In this document: positions 24,341 through 34,057 of the stretch, piece by piece | Position numbering within the stretch: position 1 is the stretch's first letter | Layout: each line of letters opens with the position of its first letter | Assembly: GCF_038630985.1 (NCBI RefSeq) | Contig: NZ_CP152049.1 | Location: forward strand, 6,401,501-6,465,500 | Origin: Paenibacillus sp. FSL H8-0548 | Lineage (GTDB): Bacteria > Bacillota > Bacilli > Paenibacillales > Paenibacillaceae | Length of the DNA: 64,000 nucleotides | Direction: 5' to 3' | The notes under the pieces: generated by a model | What the model was told of the DNA's origin: nothing | Seen by the model: only the letters and a program-made list of their open reading frames with translations | Database searches by the model: none | Position numbers and translations under genes: made by a program

Positions 24341-25975
24341 TCACTCTAATTCGCCTTTGTTCTCCGTACTTTCGTATTTGCTGCGGAATTCCGTCGGAGT
24401 CAGTCCTGTATGCTTCTTGAACAGCTCGCTAAAGTATGGCCGATCCCGATAGCCAAGCTCAAAGGTGATGTCCTGCACCTGCATGCCTTCCAGCAGCAGC
24501 TCTTTAGCCCGTTCCATTCGTGCAGTTGTTACGTACTGTATAAACGTCATGCCTATTTCCTTCTTAAATAAAATCGAGAAATAACTGGGGCTTAAGTGGA
24601 CCACGTTGGCGCATTCCTGTACCGTCAAATCACTGCCCAGACGACCGCTCACATAGTTCATTGCTTGGTGGATCAGTTGGCCCACGTCATTTTTCTGGCG
24701 CTTCTGGCCCCATTCGCTTCCGGTTAACCCTAGCTCTCTCACATCTCTAATCAGCTCTTCTGTCGAGAGATAGCGCCCCTTCTTCATCGCGCTCAACCGA
24801 TCATCCAGCCATATGCGCTGCTTCGTGTCCGCTTTCTCGGCAATGACACGATACATGGAGAACGCCAGCCCGTAAAATAAGTTAGTCATCACTTCAGGAT
24901 CAGGCGGAGCCGGATAGCGCAGGCATTCCTCAGCTATACTAGCAAGCAGCCTCTCTGTTCCTTCCCGGTTGCCTGAACGCAGACAATATAGCAGCTCCGT
25001 CTCCTTGTCAGCGGAATACTGAGGCGTAATATGATCCTGCCGCTCAATATCACGGTAAGAAATAATACAACCACTTCCAGAATAAAATTGATAGCTGAGC
25101 GCTGTTTTGGCCTGTTCATAGGATAGGGCAATCTCCCCAATGCCTTCCACCCAGCCTCCAACACCGATCGAAATATCACGTTTTGCGTAAAGGTTCACAT
25201 GATGCTTGCAATCTTCTGCAAGTGCAAGTACATCTACTCCCTTCTCCGGGTTCAGCAGCACGACAAACTGGCCCAAATGCTCGCGAAACACGATCCCTTT
25301 GGCTTTCTTCTTAATTGTTTCCTCCATAACGTTCTGAACCGCAAACCGGGTAAGCTCTACCTCGCGTACAGGCAATGGCGTACGTTCGTTCATTAAGCCG
25401 TCAATTTGTACAGCCATTGCCACAAAACCGCAGGTTCCCATATCGATACCGAGAAAATCCCATTTCTCATATGCCCGTTCAGGCAGCTCATCATGACGGA
25501 TTAACAGACGGAAGTACTCTTGGCGTAAATACGGCAGACTTTCCCTTACCTTTCTTTCAAGAGCGAGACGATCCAACTGCTCCAGCCTTTGCGTCTCAAT
25601 TTTGGCTTTGGCGCGCAGTACCACATCCACCACCTGCTCGGTGGTAAAGGGCTTGACCAAATAATCGAAAGCACCGAGCCGGACCGATTCCTGCGCGTAA
25701 GTAAAGTCGGAATAGCCACTGAAAAATATAACTTGCGGTCCTTGCTCCCCGACCTCTCTCAGCTTGCGAACCATATCGATTCCGCTTTGCATCGGCATGC
25801 GGATATCCGTCATCACGATATCCGGGTGCTTGTCCTTGATGAGCTGCAGTCCATCCTTGCCGTTCATGGCCGTTCCTACAATTTCTATGCCGTACTCCGA
25901 CCATTGAATTTTTTTTATAATGCCTTCTATAACAGCTTTCACATCATCGATGATGCACATCGTTATCCCGTTCAT
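24341..25975 (-). CDS. YesN-type response regulator (REC plus AraC helix-turn-helix)
   Basis: 544 residues: receiver domain at 1-120 (DIVMTDIRMP with phospho-acceptor Asp57; VKPFT with the conserved Lys), a variable middle domain, and a C-terminal AraC/XylS pair of helix-turn-helices (SPSYFSILFKKEIGMTFIQY, then MQVQDITFELGYRDRPYFSE). Its ATG overlaps the stop of the kinase gene (ATGA), so kinase and regulator are coupled. It should activate this transporter-lyase unit when phosphorylated. Confidence 0.95.
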   Translation of the reverse strand: MNGITMCIIDDVKAVIEGIIKKIQWSEYGIEIVGTAMNGKDGLQLIKDKHPDIVMTDIRMPMQSGIDMVRKLREVGEQGPQVIFFSGYSDFTYAQESVRLGAFDYLVKPFTTEQVVDVVLRAKAKIETQRLEQLDRLALERKVRESLPYLRQEYFRLLIRHDELPERAYEKWDFLGIDMGTCGFVAMAVQIDGLMNERTPLPVREVELTRFAVQNVMEETIKKKAKGIVFREHLGQFVVLLNPEKGVDVLALAEDCKHHVNLYAKRDISIGVGGWVEGIGEIALSYEQAKTALSYQFYSGSGCIISYRDIERQDHITPQYSADKETELLYCLRSGNREGTERLLASIAEECLRYPAPPDPEVMTNLFYGLAFSMYRVIAEKADTKQRIWLDDRLSAMKKGRYLSTEELIRDVRELGLTGSEWGQKRQKNDVGQLIHQAMNYVSGRLGSDLTVQECANVVHLSPSYFSILFKKEIGMTFIQYVTTARMERAKELLLEGMQVQDITFELGYRDRPYFSELFKKHTGLTPTEFRSKYESTENKGELE

Positions 25976-27750
25976 TCGTTGATCACCTCTTGAATAGGCA
26001 TGATTAGCTTAACTGACGTTTTTACGCCTGGCTCACTTTCGAGCTTCATCGAAGCCTTATACCCGTAATACAGCGATAATCTGGTTCCGACATTGGAGAG
26101 TGCATAGCTTATACGTTTCGTGTCAGCGCCGTTCAGCATCTTTTCTACTAGTGCCGCATCCATTCCACTTCCGTTATCCGTCACCGTGAGTATCAGCATA
26201 CCCTCCGCGGCAGCCGCCTCAATTCGAACGACACCAAGGTGCGGAAGCTCCTGAAAGCCATGCAAAATCGAATTTTCCACGAGCGGCTGCAATATGATTT
26301 TCAGCACCGGGATATCCAGAAGTTTTTCGTCTACTACTGGTATTTCATAGGCAAACAAATCGGGATAACACATGGCCTGCAGCTTCAAATATTGCGAAAC
26401 ATGCTCAAGCTCCTGCCGCAGTGTCGTGATTTCCTTGCCATTATTAAGACCGAGCCGGAACAGAAGCGACAATGAAACAATCATGCCACTGACATCCTGA
26501 TGCTCCTCCATCTCGCTTTTCCAATAAATTGTATTTAATGTGTTATACAAGAAATGCGGATCGATTTGTGCCTGCAGAGCCTTGATTTCCGATTTACGCT
26601 TAGCCTGCTCGGATACCTTGACCTCCTCAATCAGTTCACCGATCTGCTCCAGCATCCGGTTAAACTTGTGGCCAACCTGACTGATTTCATCTTCAAAAAC
26701 ACTCTCGAAACGAACGTCAAGCTGATTCTGCTCGACCTTGAACATCAAGTTCCGAAGCTTGGACAGCGGCTTAAGCAGAAGCTCCGACAGCATGCTGGAC
26801 ATAACTAGAGCCAATACGACACAAACACCCATAATCGTGAGTATAGTCCAGCGCATATGCCGGACGGGCTCCAGTAGCTCGGATTTGGATTGGTAACCGA
26901 TGAGAACCCAGTCGGGGTTCATACCGAGCGCTACATAGTTAACCAGAAATGGATTGTTTCTTTCCGTTATATATTCAAAATGGCCCCTGCTGCTGTCCAC
27001 AATCGGCTCGTAAAGTCGGCTGTTATCGTTTAGCAAACTCGCCTCGGAGGAAAATACAGCCTGCTGGCTGCTCCGATCAACGACAAGCTGTCTGAGGCTG
27101 CCCTCCTGCAAATGAGCCTGTATAAGCTCCTCCAAATAATCTTCCCGAATATTAACAACTACATAAACGCCTGGCAGCTGCATTTCGAATAAAGGCTTAA
27201 TGACTAAAGAGATCACCGTATTGCCTCTGCTGAACAGCTCATCAGCATGCCCGCTTACCCAGAGCGTGGCCCACTGCTTCTGTGCATTCAGGATCATCGT
27301 TTGGATGAAGGTATCGTCAAAATCAATACTCATGTTTCGCTTGCTCTCCGTTGGATAAAAATCCCCTATAGGCGTATGCACGAGCACAGAATCAATCGAC
27401 TGCTCGGTAAGCATCATTTGCGCAAAGGGGGTTTGCAGCTGGGAAAGCCGGTTATAATAATCACTGCTGTTATTTGCCTGAACATCACGCATCGTATACT
27501 GGAACGGCTCGCTCATCATGAGCGTTGAGACAGATACGACGATATTTCGCAGACGCTCATCAAACACCTGTGCCGTTTTGTTCAAGGTATCCTGGCTCGT
27601 CTTGGTTGCCTGTGTTTTCATTTCACGAGAAAAAAACACGGAAACATAAGTTCCCGTGACTGATATACAAACGACGGTGAGCAAAACAAAAGAAACCCAA
27701 ATCCGTCTTTTTAGCGACATCTTTCTGAATAAATGTTTCATGTTGTCCAT
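25972..27750 (-). CDS. YesM-type membrane sensor histidine kinase
   Basis: 592 residues: a membrane segment near the N-terminus (ISVTGTYVSVFF), an extracytoplasmic Cache-like sensor region of about 250 residues, a second membrane segment (TILTIMGVCVVLALVMSSML), HAMP, then the His_kinase domain with ALQAQIDPHFLYNTLN and an ATPase domain (VENSILHGF, TVTDNGSGMD). YesM-type kinases sense extracellular sugars or binding-protein complexes and pair with AraC regulators such as the one overlapping its end. Two in-frame ATGs three codons apart are possible starts; the first is given. Confidence 0.94.
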   Translation of the reverse strand: MDNMKHLFRKMSLKRRIWVSFVLLTVVCISVTGTYVSVFFSREMKTQATKTSQDTLNKTAQVFDERLRNIVVSVSTLMMSEPFQYTMRDVQANNSSDYYNRLSQLQTPFAQMMLTEQSIDSVLVHTPIGDFYPTESKRNMSIDFDDTFIQTMILNAQKQWATLWVSGHADELFSRGNTVISLVIKPLFEMQLPGVYVVVNIREDYLEELIQAHLQEGSLRQLVVDRSSQQAVFSSEASLLNDNSRLYEPIVDSSRGHFEYITERNNPFLVNYVALGMNPDWVLIGYQSKSELLEPVRHMRWTILTIMGVCVVLALVMSSMLSELLLKPLSKLRNLMFKVEQNQLDVRFESVFEDEISQVGHKFNRMLEQIGELIEEVKVSEQAKRKSEIKALQAQIDPHFLYNTLNTIYWKSEMEEHQDVSGMIVSLSLLFRLGLNNGKEITTLRQELEHVSQYLKLQAMCYPDLFAYEIPVVDEKLLDIPVLKIILQPLVENSILHGFQELPHLGVVRIEAAAAEGMLILTVTDNGSGMDAALVEKMLNGADTKRISYALSNVGTRLSLYYGYKASMKLESEPGVKTSVKLIMPIQEVINE

Positions 27751-27770
27751 CGCCTCAATATATGGAATAA

Positions 27771-28607
27771 TTAGCCCTTAACCGAGCCCATGGTTACCTG
27801 CATGAAGGAGCGGTTGGCAAAAATGTATACGATCAGCAAAGGAAGAATAGAGAGACATGCACCTGCGAGCATCAATTGATTTTCCACAGCTGCCCCTGCC
27901 CCGTATCTCAAATTCGCAAGGCCCACAGGCAGCGTCTGCAAATCAGGACGCGACAGCGAGAATACAAGCGGCAGGATGTATTCATTCCAAGCATTTCGGA
28001 AGGTAAACAGTGCCACGACAGCTAGTGCGGGCCTGAGAAGCGGTAAAATAATTCTCCAAAAGGTTGAATAAAAATTGCAGCCATCGATAAGCGCTGCTTC
28101 GTCCAAATCCTTCGGTATGCCTCGAAAAAAGCCAATGATCATGAAGAAAGCGGTAGCATGAGCACTAATTAAAATGATTATGACACCCCATAACGATTTC
28201 TGCAAACCGATGGACACCATAAGATTAAACTGCGGCTTCAACACCACGGCTCCGATTGAAATGAACAACGTGAACGATTGAAGAAAAATAAACAGCTTCT
28301 TCCCCCTAAAAGCGACACGATCGACTGCATACGCAGCCATAGCCGCTACGAGCAGCGTCCCTACCGTAACGAATACGGCTACATATAAGCTATTGAACGT
28401 GAAGCCGGAAAAATCAGCTTTATTCCAAGCATCCAAGTAGTTCTGGAATTGCCACTTGAGGGGAAACACCGTAGCTCCCGTCGTCAGCTCCAAATTGGTT
28501 TTGAAAGAGCCGAGCATCGCTATTACGATCGGAAACAGCATCAGTCCCGCCGTAATCATTAACAAAATCCAGACTGGCATTCGAATCAGTATTTTACGAA
28601 TAGTCAT
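27771..28607 (-). CDS. CUT1 sugar ABC transporter permease (MalG-type)
   Basis: 278 residues, six membrane segments. The cytoplasmic EAA loop is clear: DEAALIDGCNFYSTFWRIIL, which docks on the ATPase. It ends in the typical MQVTMGSVKG of this group. Partner of the permease ending at 28620 (12 bases away) and of the binding protein at 22799-24205. No ATPase gene is present in the locus. Confidence 0.94.
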   Translation of the reverse strand: MTIRKILIRMPVWILLMITAGLMLFPIVIAMLGSFKTNLELTTGATVFPLKWQFQNYLDAWNKADFSGFTFNSLYVAVFVTVGTLLVAAMAAYAVDRVAFRGKKLFIFLQSFTLFISIGAVVLKPQFNLMVSIGLQKSLWGVIIILISAHATAFFMIIGFFRGIPKDLDEAALIDGCNFYSTFWRIILPLLRPALAVVALFTFRNAWNEYILPLVFSLSRPDLQTLPVGLANLRYGAGAAVENQLMLAGACLSILPLLIVYIFANRSFMQVTMGSVKG

Positions 28608-28619
28608 GTTTCTTCCCCC

Positions 28620-29510
28620 TTAATAAACGTTGTTCAGCTTTTTCGACATCCAGAAGTAAAGCCAAGTGACCAAACCGACGATGACGGCTGTCGTGAAACC
28701 GACCGCGCTGCCGTAACCAATATTTTGTACGGAGGTACCTGTCGTGGTCAGCGGGAAAAACAACTTGTACAAGTAGAGATACATGACTTCCGTTTTTCCG
28801 AAAGGTCCACCTTCGGTCAAGACCATAATGCTCTCATAGCCTTTAAGGGAGGTCGTAATCGCAAGCATGATGATCATCTGAAGCACAGGCCCCAGCATCG
28901 GAATCGTAATATACCATAGCCGTTGAGCTGAATTGACGCCATCTAGCGAAGCGGCTTCGTATACATCCTCTGGGATGCTTTGCAGACCTGCGATAAAGAG
29001 CAGCATATAGTTTCCTACAGCTCCCCACACGGCAATGATAATAATCGTCAGCATGGCATTAGAAGCACCAAGCCAATCGACTGGCCCGGATACGATATTC
29101 AGCTTTAGGAGATATTGGTTGATAATACCGTTGTAAGAGTTAAAGACAATATAAAACACGATGGACATAACCGAAGCGCTGAAGATCGTCGGCAGGAAAA
29201 ATATTGCCCGGAAGGCATGACGGCCACGCAGCTTGCGGTTTAATATAACAGCCAGAATGAGTGACAACGGAAGAGTTATAATCAATTTCCCTCCCGCGTA
29301 TATGAAAGTATTCGCCACAGATTGCCAGAACTCGGTGTCCCGTGCAACTCTAGCAAAGTTCTCGAGACCAATAAATTTAGGCGTTCCATAGCCCTGATAA
29401 TCATAAAACATATATCGAAGCGCCCAAAACACCGGATATACGCCAAGGGCCATGGTTAGAAAAAAACTGGGAAAGCTGAAAAAATAGGCACCGATACGAT
29501 TTCTTTGCAT
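28620..29510 (-). CDS. CUT1 sugar ABC transporter permease (MalF-type)
   Basis: 296 residues from the ATG at 29510-29508, preceded by GGAAGGAGATGG. The open frame extends 55 codons further upstream, but that part overlaps the end of the GH2 gene and lacks permease character. There are six membrane segments and an EAA loop (VYEAASLDGVNSAQRLWYIT). It is the first gene of the lower locus, 100 bases after the GH2 gene; whether it has its own promoter is not clear from the sequence. Confidence 0.93.
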   Translation of the reverse strand: MQRNRIGAYFFSFPSFFLTMALGVYPVFWALRYMFYDYQGYGTPKFIGLENFARVARDTEFWQSVANTFIYAGGKLIITLPLSLILAVILNRKLRGRHAFRAIFFLPTIFSASVMSIVFYIVFNSYNGIINQYLLKLNIVSGPVDWLGASNAMLTIIIIAVWGAVGNYMLLFIAGLQSIPEDVYEAASLDGVNSAQRLWYITIPMLGPVLQMIIMLAITTSLKGYESIMVLTEGGPFGKTEVMYLYLYKLFFPLTTTGTSVQNIGYGSAVGFTTAVIVGLVTWLYFWMSKKLNNVY

Positions 29511-29610
29511 GCTTCCATCTCCTTCCGTCTTATAGCTATATTGTATAAGATAGCTGCAGAATAACGGGATGGAGCAATCCATCAAGCAGGGGGGACTAAA
29601 CCACTTAAAT

Positions 29611-32421
29611 CTATTTCGGATAGGAAGGATTAACAACAGCTTGGCCGCGATGCGACTGCCGGTCGGCCGCCGCATTCGGATCTAAAACGCTGCGGATCTG
29701 CTCGAAGCTTAGCTCTTCAGTCGGCATGAACTCCGCTGAGGCTGCATAACGCAGCAGACTATGTAGAAGCTGCCTAGCTTCTGGCTTATCTTGCTGTCCA
29801 ATGAGATCGCTTGCGCATACGAGCAAACTTCCACTGCCTACCTTAGCTTCGACGATCAAGCCCAGCTTATGGTTCCGCTCAAAGTTGTCGATGACCTGTA
29901 CGATGGGACGGAACGCCGCCGGCCAATCATCCAATAGGAGTGAGTGTGAGTTCATCAGAATCGCCCACCATTGCCAATTACTATGAAACTCGGTCGGAAA
30001 CGCCTTAAATGCGGGATGCTGCTCATCACATAAAATACCCAGCGTGCCTGGTGCAGGCGCTGCATGGTTTCCTTCGCAGATGGACCTAAACATAGGATAA
30101 CACCAGAAATCCGAGGCAAAAGCTCCGTCGATATGGGAAGATAGCTGCTCCTGATCGGCAATCAACAGCACGCGTCCGCCGTCTTCAAGTAAATCGCGCA
30201 CCTCCTGATCAAGCCTTCGACGTACATGGACGCCATGGTTTGAATCCGTATCAACCTCGGACGGGTATACCCATATTGCGTAATGATTCACTACCTTGCT
30301 TCCCACCCATTTCAGCTCCAGCGCAAGCTTAGCTGGCGCTTTTACTTTGGACAACTTGATTTGAAGTTTTCCCATAGACGCCAAAGCGCCTTGACCGACA
30401 TCCGTCGCCACTGTCACGCCATTCTCGATTAGCTGTTCACCTTGCTTAAGCGACCACTCCAGCTGAACGTCCGCAAGCTCGTTTGCACCGTAATTCGCCA
30501 TTTCCAAATCCGCTTCGAAGGTCTCATCCTCGGTGTACGTATATCGAGGAAAACGAGCAAGCAATACGATGTCCGAGCAGAACTCACGCCATTGCTCCGG
30601 CTCGATAAACCCTTTCGAATCCATAAATGCATCCAGCACACCGACCAATGCCGTCCCTTGTCCAGGAAAATCCTGCAGATCGAGCAGTTGAAAGCCGCCG
30701 AAGCCCGGTGTACGCAAAGCCGCTTCAATTTCTTCGCGGTAGCATCTCACCGCAAGCTGTCCTGATGCCCGGAAGAAATCATCGGCTTGATCACCCATTC
30801 CCGCATTTTGAAGCCGTTCACGAAAAACTTCAAAATTACGCGCTTGAAGGACACCGACATATTTTTCGATCTCGCCAAAATTAGGAAACGATTGAAATTG
30901 ACCAATTTCATGGCTAACGATAGGCGCTTGGATGTCCGGCAGATTATCCCTATAGTCCGTGAGCGTTGATGGATAGCTTGCCTGCACATGTCCAAGCGGC
31001 AAATCCGCATGGGAGAATGAAGCTCGTACCATTGAGCCGCCATGTCCCGTTCGCATCGTCACCCAGAAATCCGATTCTTCCGAGAAGGACGGCGCCCAGA
31101 AATAATTGTTCGCTCCCTCGGCGTATAAGCGTCTGCTGTCTCGTTCCCGATACTCCTTCAGCAGAGCCAGCATCGCTTTGCGGCTTCCATGCAATTCGTT
31201 GCCGAGCGTGAACAAGGCGAAGGACGGATGATTGCCGTAAGCCTCCAAAATGCGCAAGCCCTCCTTGCGCAAATAGTCAGCTTTGGCTTCATCGTATTCC
31301 TCATCCTCAGGATCGTGGAAGGTTCCCCAATACGGCAGCTCCGGTTCGAAATAAACGCCGAGCATGTCCGCAGCTGCAAAACCCGCTTCCGGAGGACAAC
31401 AGGTATGGAAACGGTAATGATTAATGCCATAAGATTTCGCCACAGACAACACCTTAACCCATTCTTCCACGGTCATCGGCGAATATCCCGTTAGCGGAAA
31501 CGCCAAAGCATCATGTTTCCCACGTAAAAATACTTTTCGCCCATTATTCGTAAACTGCGTTCCCTCCGTGCCGAATTGACGCATGCCGAAGCTTACGGAT
31601 TGCTCACCCCGATAAATCACTTGCCCGGCAGCAGCCTCCAATCTTAATTGCATGCGATAAATAACAGGAGTGAATTCATCCCACAGCGCAGCACCCTCGC
31701 CTATTTCGTAATCCCATTCAACCGTATGGCAGCCTGGCTCTGAAGAGATATGCAGCGTCCTCTCTGTAAAGCTAGATGCTGAATATGCCGTCCCCGCAGC
31801 ATCCGCCATCTCGAATGAAATGCTCACATTGGCGCTACTCGAAGTATCGTTAAGCACTTGAAAAGCGAAACGAACCGACTTATTCGCAACATCGGGAAAA
31901 GCATGTATACGCTCCAAACGGATCAATTCCACTACCTGAATTTCGATTCTGCCCAGCAGCCCGTTCCAGTTCGTTTGCGTATCGGGCGATGTCATATGCC
32001 CGCCCTTTATCGGCAAGCCGCTATTATCGACCAGTACCGTTAACGTATAAGTTCCCGGTGCCATTGATCCGAATTCATAGACATGAGGCGCGCTAACGCT
32101 GTCCTGCATGCCCTTCCATTCCTCGCCGATCCAAACCTGCGTTACTCTTGTTCGCTCCAAATACAACCGAATAGGCTTGCCTGCCCATTCTTCCTTTATT
32201 TCAATATCTCGCTGATACCAAGCATATCCGGTTAACGGGTACGTTTCGGTAAGATGGGCAACTTCCCTTGCCGTATTATATTCGCCTTTTTTATTTTCGG
32301 CGGTCGTTCCAGGCAACTGAATTTCATCTTGCATCAGACCTTTATAATATTGATTCTCGATGCCTTGCTTCGCAGCATCTAGGCCAAATCTCCACGTTCC
32401 CGCTATTGATTCTATTATCAT
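29611..32421 (-). CDS. GH2-family glycoside hydrolase (beta-galactosidase/glucuronidase-like)
   Basis: 936 residues from the ATG at 32421-32419. The frame is open 47 codons upstream, overlapping the response regulator gene, so the shorter form is preferred. There is no signal peptide. Order: GH2 sugar-binding domain (GTWRFGLD, YPLTGYAWYQRDI), immunoglobulin-like domain, TIM barrel with LRGKHDALAFP, NHYRFHTCCPPEA, acid/base FTLGNELHG (Glu409) and nucleophile SHEIGQ (Glu505), and an unusually long C-terminal extension of about 300 residues with no recognised domain. GH2 enzymes cleave beta-galactosides, -glucuronides or -mannosides; which one is not decided. It is the last gene of the upper locus, after its two-component pair. 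Confidence 0.85.
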   Translation of the reverse strand: MIIESIAGTWRFGLDAAKQGIENQYYKGLMQDEIQLPGTTAENKKGEYNTAREVAHLTETYPLTGYAWYQRDIEIKEEWAGKPIRLYLERTRVTQVWIGEEWKGMQDSVSAPHVYEFGSMAPGTYTLTVLVDNSGLPIKGGHMTSPDTQTNWNGLLGRIEIQVVELIRLERIHAFPDVANKSVRFAFQVLNDTSSSANVSISFEMADAAGTAYSASSFTERTLHISSEPGCHTVEWDYEIGEGAALWDEFTPVIYRMQLRLEAAAGQVIYRGEQSVSFGMRQFGTEGTQFTNNGRKVFLRGKHDALAFPLTGYSPMTVEEWVKVLSVAKSYGINHYRFHTCCPPEAGFAAADMLGVYFEPELPYWGTFHDPEDEEYDEAKADYLRKEGLRILEAYGNHPSFALFTLGNELHGSRKAMLALLKEYRERDSRRLYAEGANNYFWAPSFSEESDFWVTMRTGHGGSMVRASFSHADLPLGHVQASYPSTLTDYRDNLPDIQAPIVSHEIGQFQSFPNFGEIEKYVGVLQARNFEVFRERLQNAGMGDQADDFFRASGQLAVRCYREEIEAALRTPGFGGFQLLDLQDFPGQGTALVGVLDAFMDSKGFIEPEQWREFCSDIVLLARFPRYTYTEDETFEADLEMANYGANELADVQLEWSLKQGEQLIENGVTVATDVGQGALASMGKLQIKLSKVKAPAKLALELKWVGSKVVNHYAIWVYPSEVDTDSNHGVHVRRRLDQEVRDLLEDGGRVLLIADQEQLSSHIDGAFASDFWCYPMFRSICEGNHAAPAPGTLGILCDEQHPAFKAFPTEFHSNWQWWAILMNSHSLLLDDWPAAFRPIVQVIDNFERNHKLGLIVEAKVGSGSLLVCASDLIGQQDKPEARQLLHSLLRYAASAEFMPTEELSFEQIRSVLDPNAAADRQSHRGQAVVNPSYPK

Positions 32422-32458
32422 TTCGTTCAATGCCCCCAGCTCTTGGCATACCCATGCC

Positions 32459-34057
32459 TTAATGGTAATCTCTATATTCTTGCGGCGTATAGCCCGTCGT
32501 CTTCTTGAACAAATAAGCAAAGTAAGCAGAGGTCTGAAACCCGACCTGCTCTGACACCTCATATACCTTAATGCTAGGATTGCGAAGCAGCTCCTTCGCT
32601 TTGTTCATCCGCGTTTCCTGAAGAAAATCCGAGATCGTTTTGCCCATTTCTTTTTTGAACAGCACACTTAAGTAACTCGCATTCAGATGATGAATTTCAG
32701 CAATTTGCTTCACCGTAATATGTTCTGGGAAATGTGCCTCCAGATATTCCGTAACCTTGCCAATCAGATTATGCCTTTGGCTTGCTTCGCCCTTTGTTTC
32801 AATGACCATATAGCGTTGAACGTAATCGAGCACAACTTCCCGAATTTGCGCCTCGCTCCTGCAATCGATAAGCTTTTGCCACATCTCCAAATTCATTTGC
32901 CCGCCCAGCTCTTTGTTCCATTTCTGCTTGCGAGCCAGTTCGCTGAGCAGCGCCATGCCAAAAGCTTGAATATACGTAAACAGCATAGAAGGCTGCGACA
33001 GAAGCATATCGAACACATTGTTAACGTAGTCAATCACCTTACGTCCATCTGTGGCAGCCTCCGTCAGCTGTATAATTTCGGGTATAATCTCTTCTCGCAG
33101 ACGAAACTGCTGGAAATCCGATTCATCCAGTCGATCGTAATGCAAGATTTGCCCGCCTTCCATTAAGCGGGATCTTGCCATCATGAATTTCACTTCCTTG
33201 TACAGTGACGGGACCTCTTCCCATGTCGTACATATCCTGCTATTGCCAATCGTAACCGTTGAACCATATTGCTCCTGCATTACGTTTTGGATAAAGACAA
33301 GCTGTTTTTCGATCGAGGCTCGTTCAATAGGACTCAAATTAATGTGCAGGGCAACAATTTCGTCGGTGCCGGTCTTAGCGACATAGACATGACGATAATC
33401 GAATAAACCGATATGAACCACTCGCAAAAAGCCAGTTCCGATCACGACTCTCTCCCTTGCGCCCTGTCCCGAAGAATGGAATTGATCATAACCGAAGACG
33501 ATTAACCCAATTTCTTGATTGCTGGCAGGAAACTCAAGCAAGCGTCCCCATGAATTCAACATGTCAGGATTGATGCCTGCTTCTCCAATGACATCCGCCA
33601 CAAATCGCTCTCTGACGATATCCAAGCTGCCGGACACTTTCTCTTGAAGCTCCTGCGCCTGATCCTCGATTTGCTTCAGCTTAGTCAATGTCTTCCGAAA
33701 GCCCGTCAGCTTACTCTCGACCTCTTCCACTTTAATCGGCTTTAACACATAGGCTTGCGCTCCGACGTTCATCGCTTCCTGCACGAATTCGAATTCGTTG
33801 TAGCCGCTAATCATGAGCACTTGAAGCTGCGGACGGATGGCTTTACCCTTGGCGACAAGCTCTATCCCCGTCATCACGGGCATAGAAACATCCGATATAA
33901 GCACATCAATAGGAGCATTCCGCAATATTTCGAGCGCTTCCTGACCGGACTCTGCGGTGAAAGGCATATCATAACCAAGTTCCTTCCACTTGATATAGCG
34001 CACCAGCCCCTGAATATGGGTAGGCTCATCATCTACGATCAACGCTTTTAGCAACAT
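32459..34057 (-). CDS. YesN-type response regulator (REC plus AraC helix-turn-helix)
   Basis: 532 residues from the ATG at 34057-34055, whose first bases overlap the kinase stop (TGATG), with AAGGTGGTG upstream. The receiver domain has DVLISDVSMP (Asp56) and VLKPIK. The C-terminus has two AraC helix-turn-helices (NASYLSVLFKKEMGKTISDF, then KVYEVSEQVGFQTSAYFAYL). Partner of the kinase at 34057-35844; expected to control the permease-binding-protein-GH2 unit. Confidence 0.95.
   Translation of the reverse strand: MLLKALIVDDEPTHIQGLVRYIKWKELGYDMPFTAESGQEALEILRNAPIDVLISDVSMPVMTGIELVAKGKAIRPQLQVLMISGYNEFEFVQEAMNVGAQAYVLKPIKVEEVESKLTGFRKTLTKLKQIEDQAQELQEKVSGSLDIVRERFVADVIGEAGINPDMLNSWGRLLEFPASNQEIGLIVFGYDQFHSSGQGARERVVIGTGFLRVVHIGLFDYRHVYVAKTGTDEIVALHINLSPIERASIEKQLVFIQNVMQEQYGSTVTIGNSRICTTWEEVPSLYKEVKFMMARSRLMEGGQILHYDRLDESDFQQFRLREEIIPEIIQLTEAATDGRKVIDYVNNVFDMLLSQPSMLFTYIQAFGMALLSELARKQKWNKELGGQMNLEMWQKLIDCRSEAQIREVVLDYVQRYMVIETKGEASQRHNLIGKVTEYLEAHFPEHITVKQIAEIHHLNASYLSVLFKKEMGKTISDFLQETRMNKAKELLRNPSIKVYEVSEQVGFQTSAYFAYLFKKTTGYTPQEYRDYH

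Noticed and set aside
32422..32562. Long start for the GH2 gene overlapping the response regulator
   Set aside because: The extra 47 residues are Arg/Ser-rich and antisense-like to no domain; GH2 homology begins at GTWRFGLD just after the ATG at 32421.
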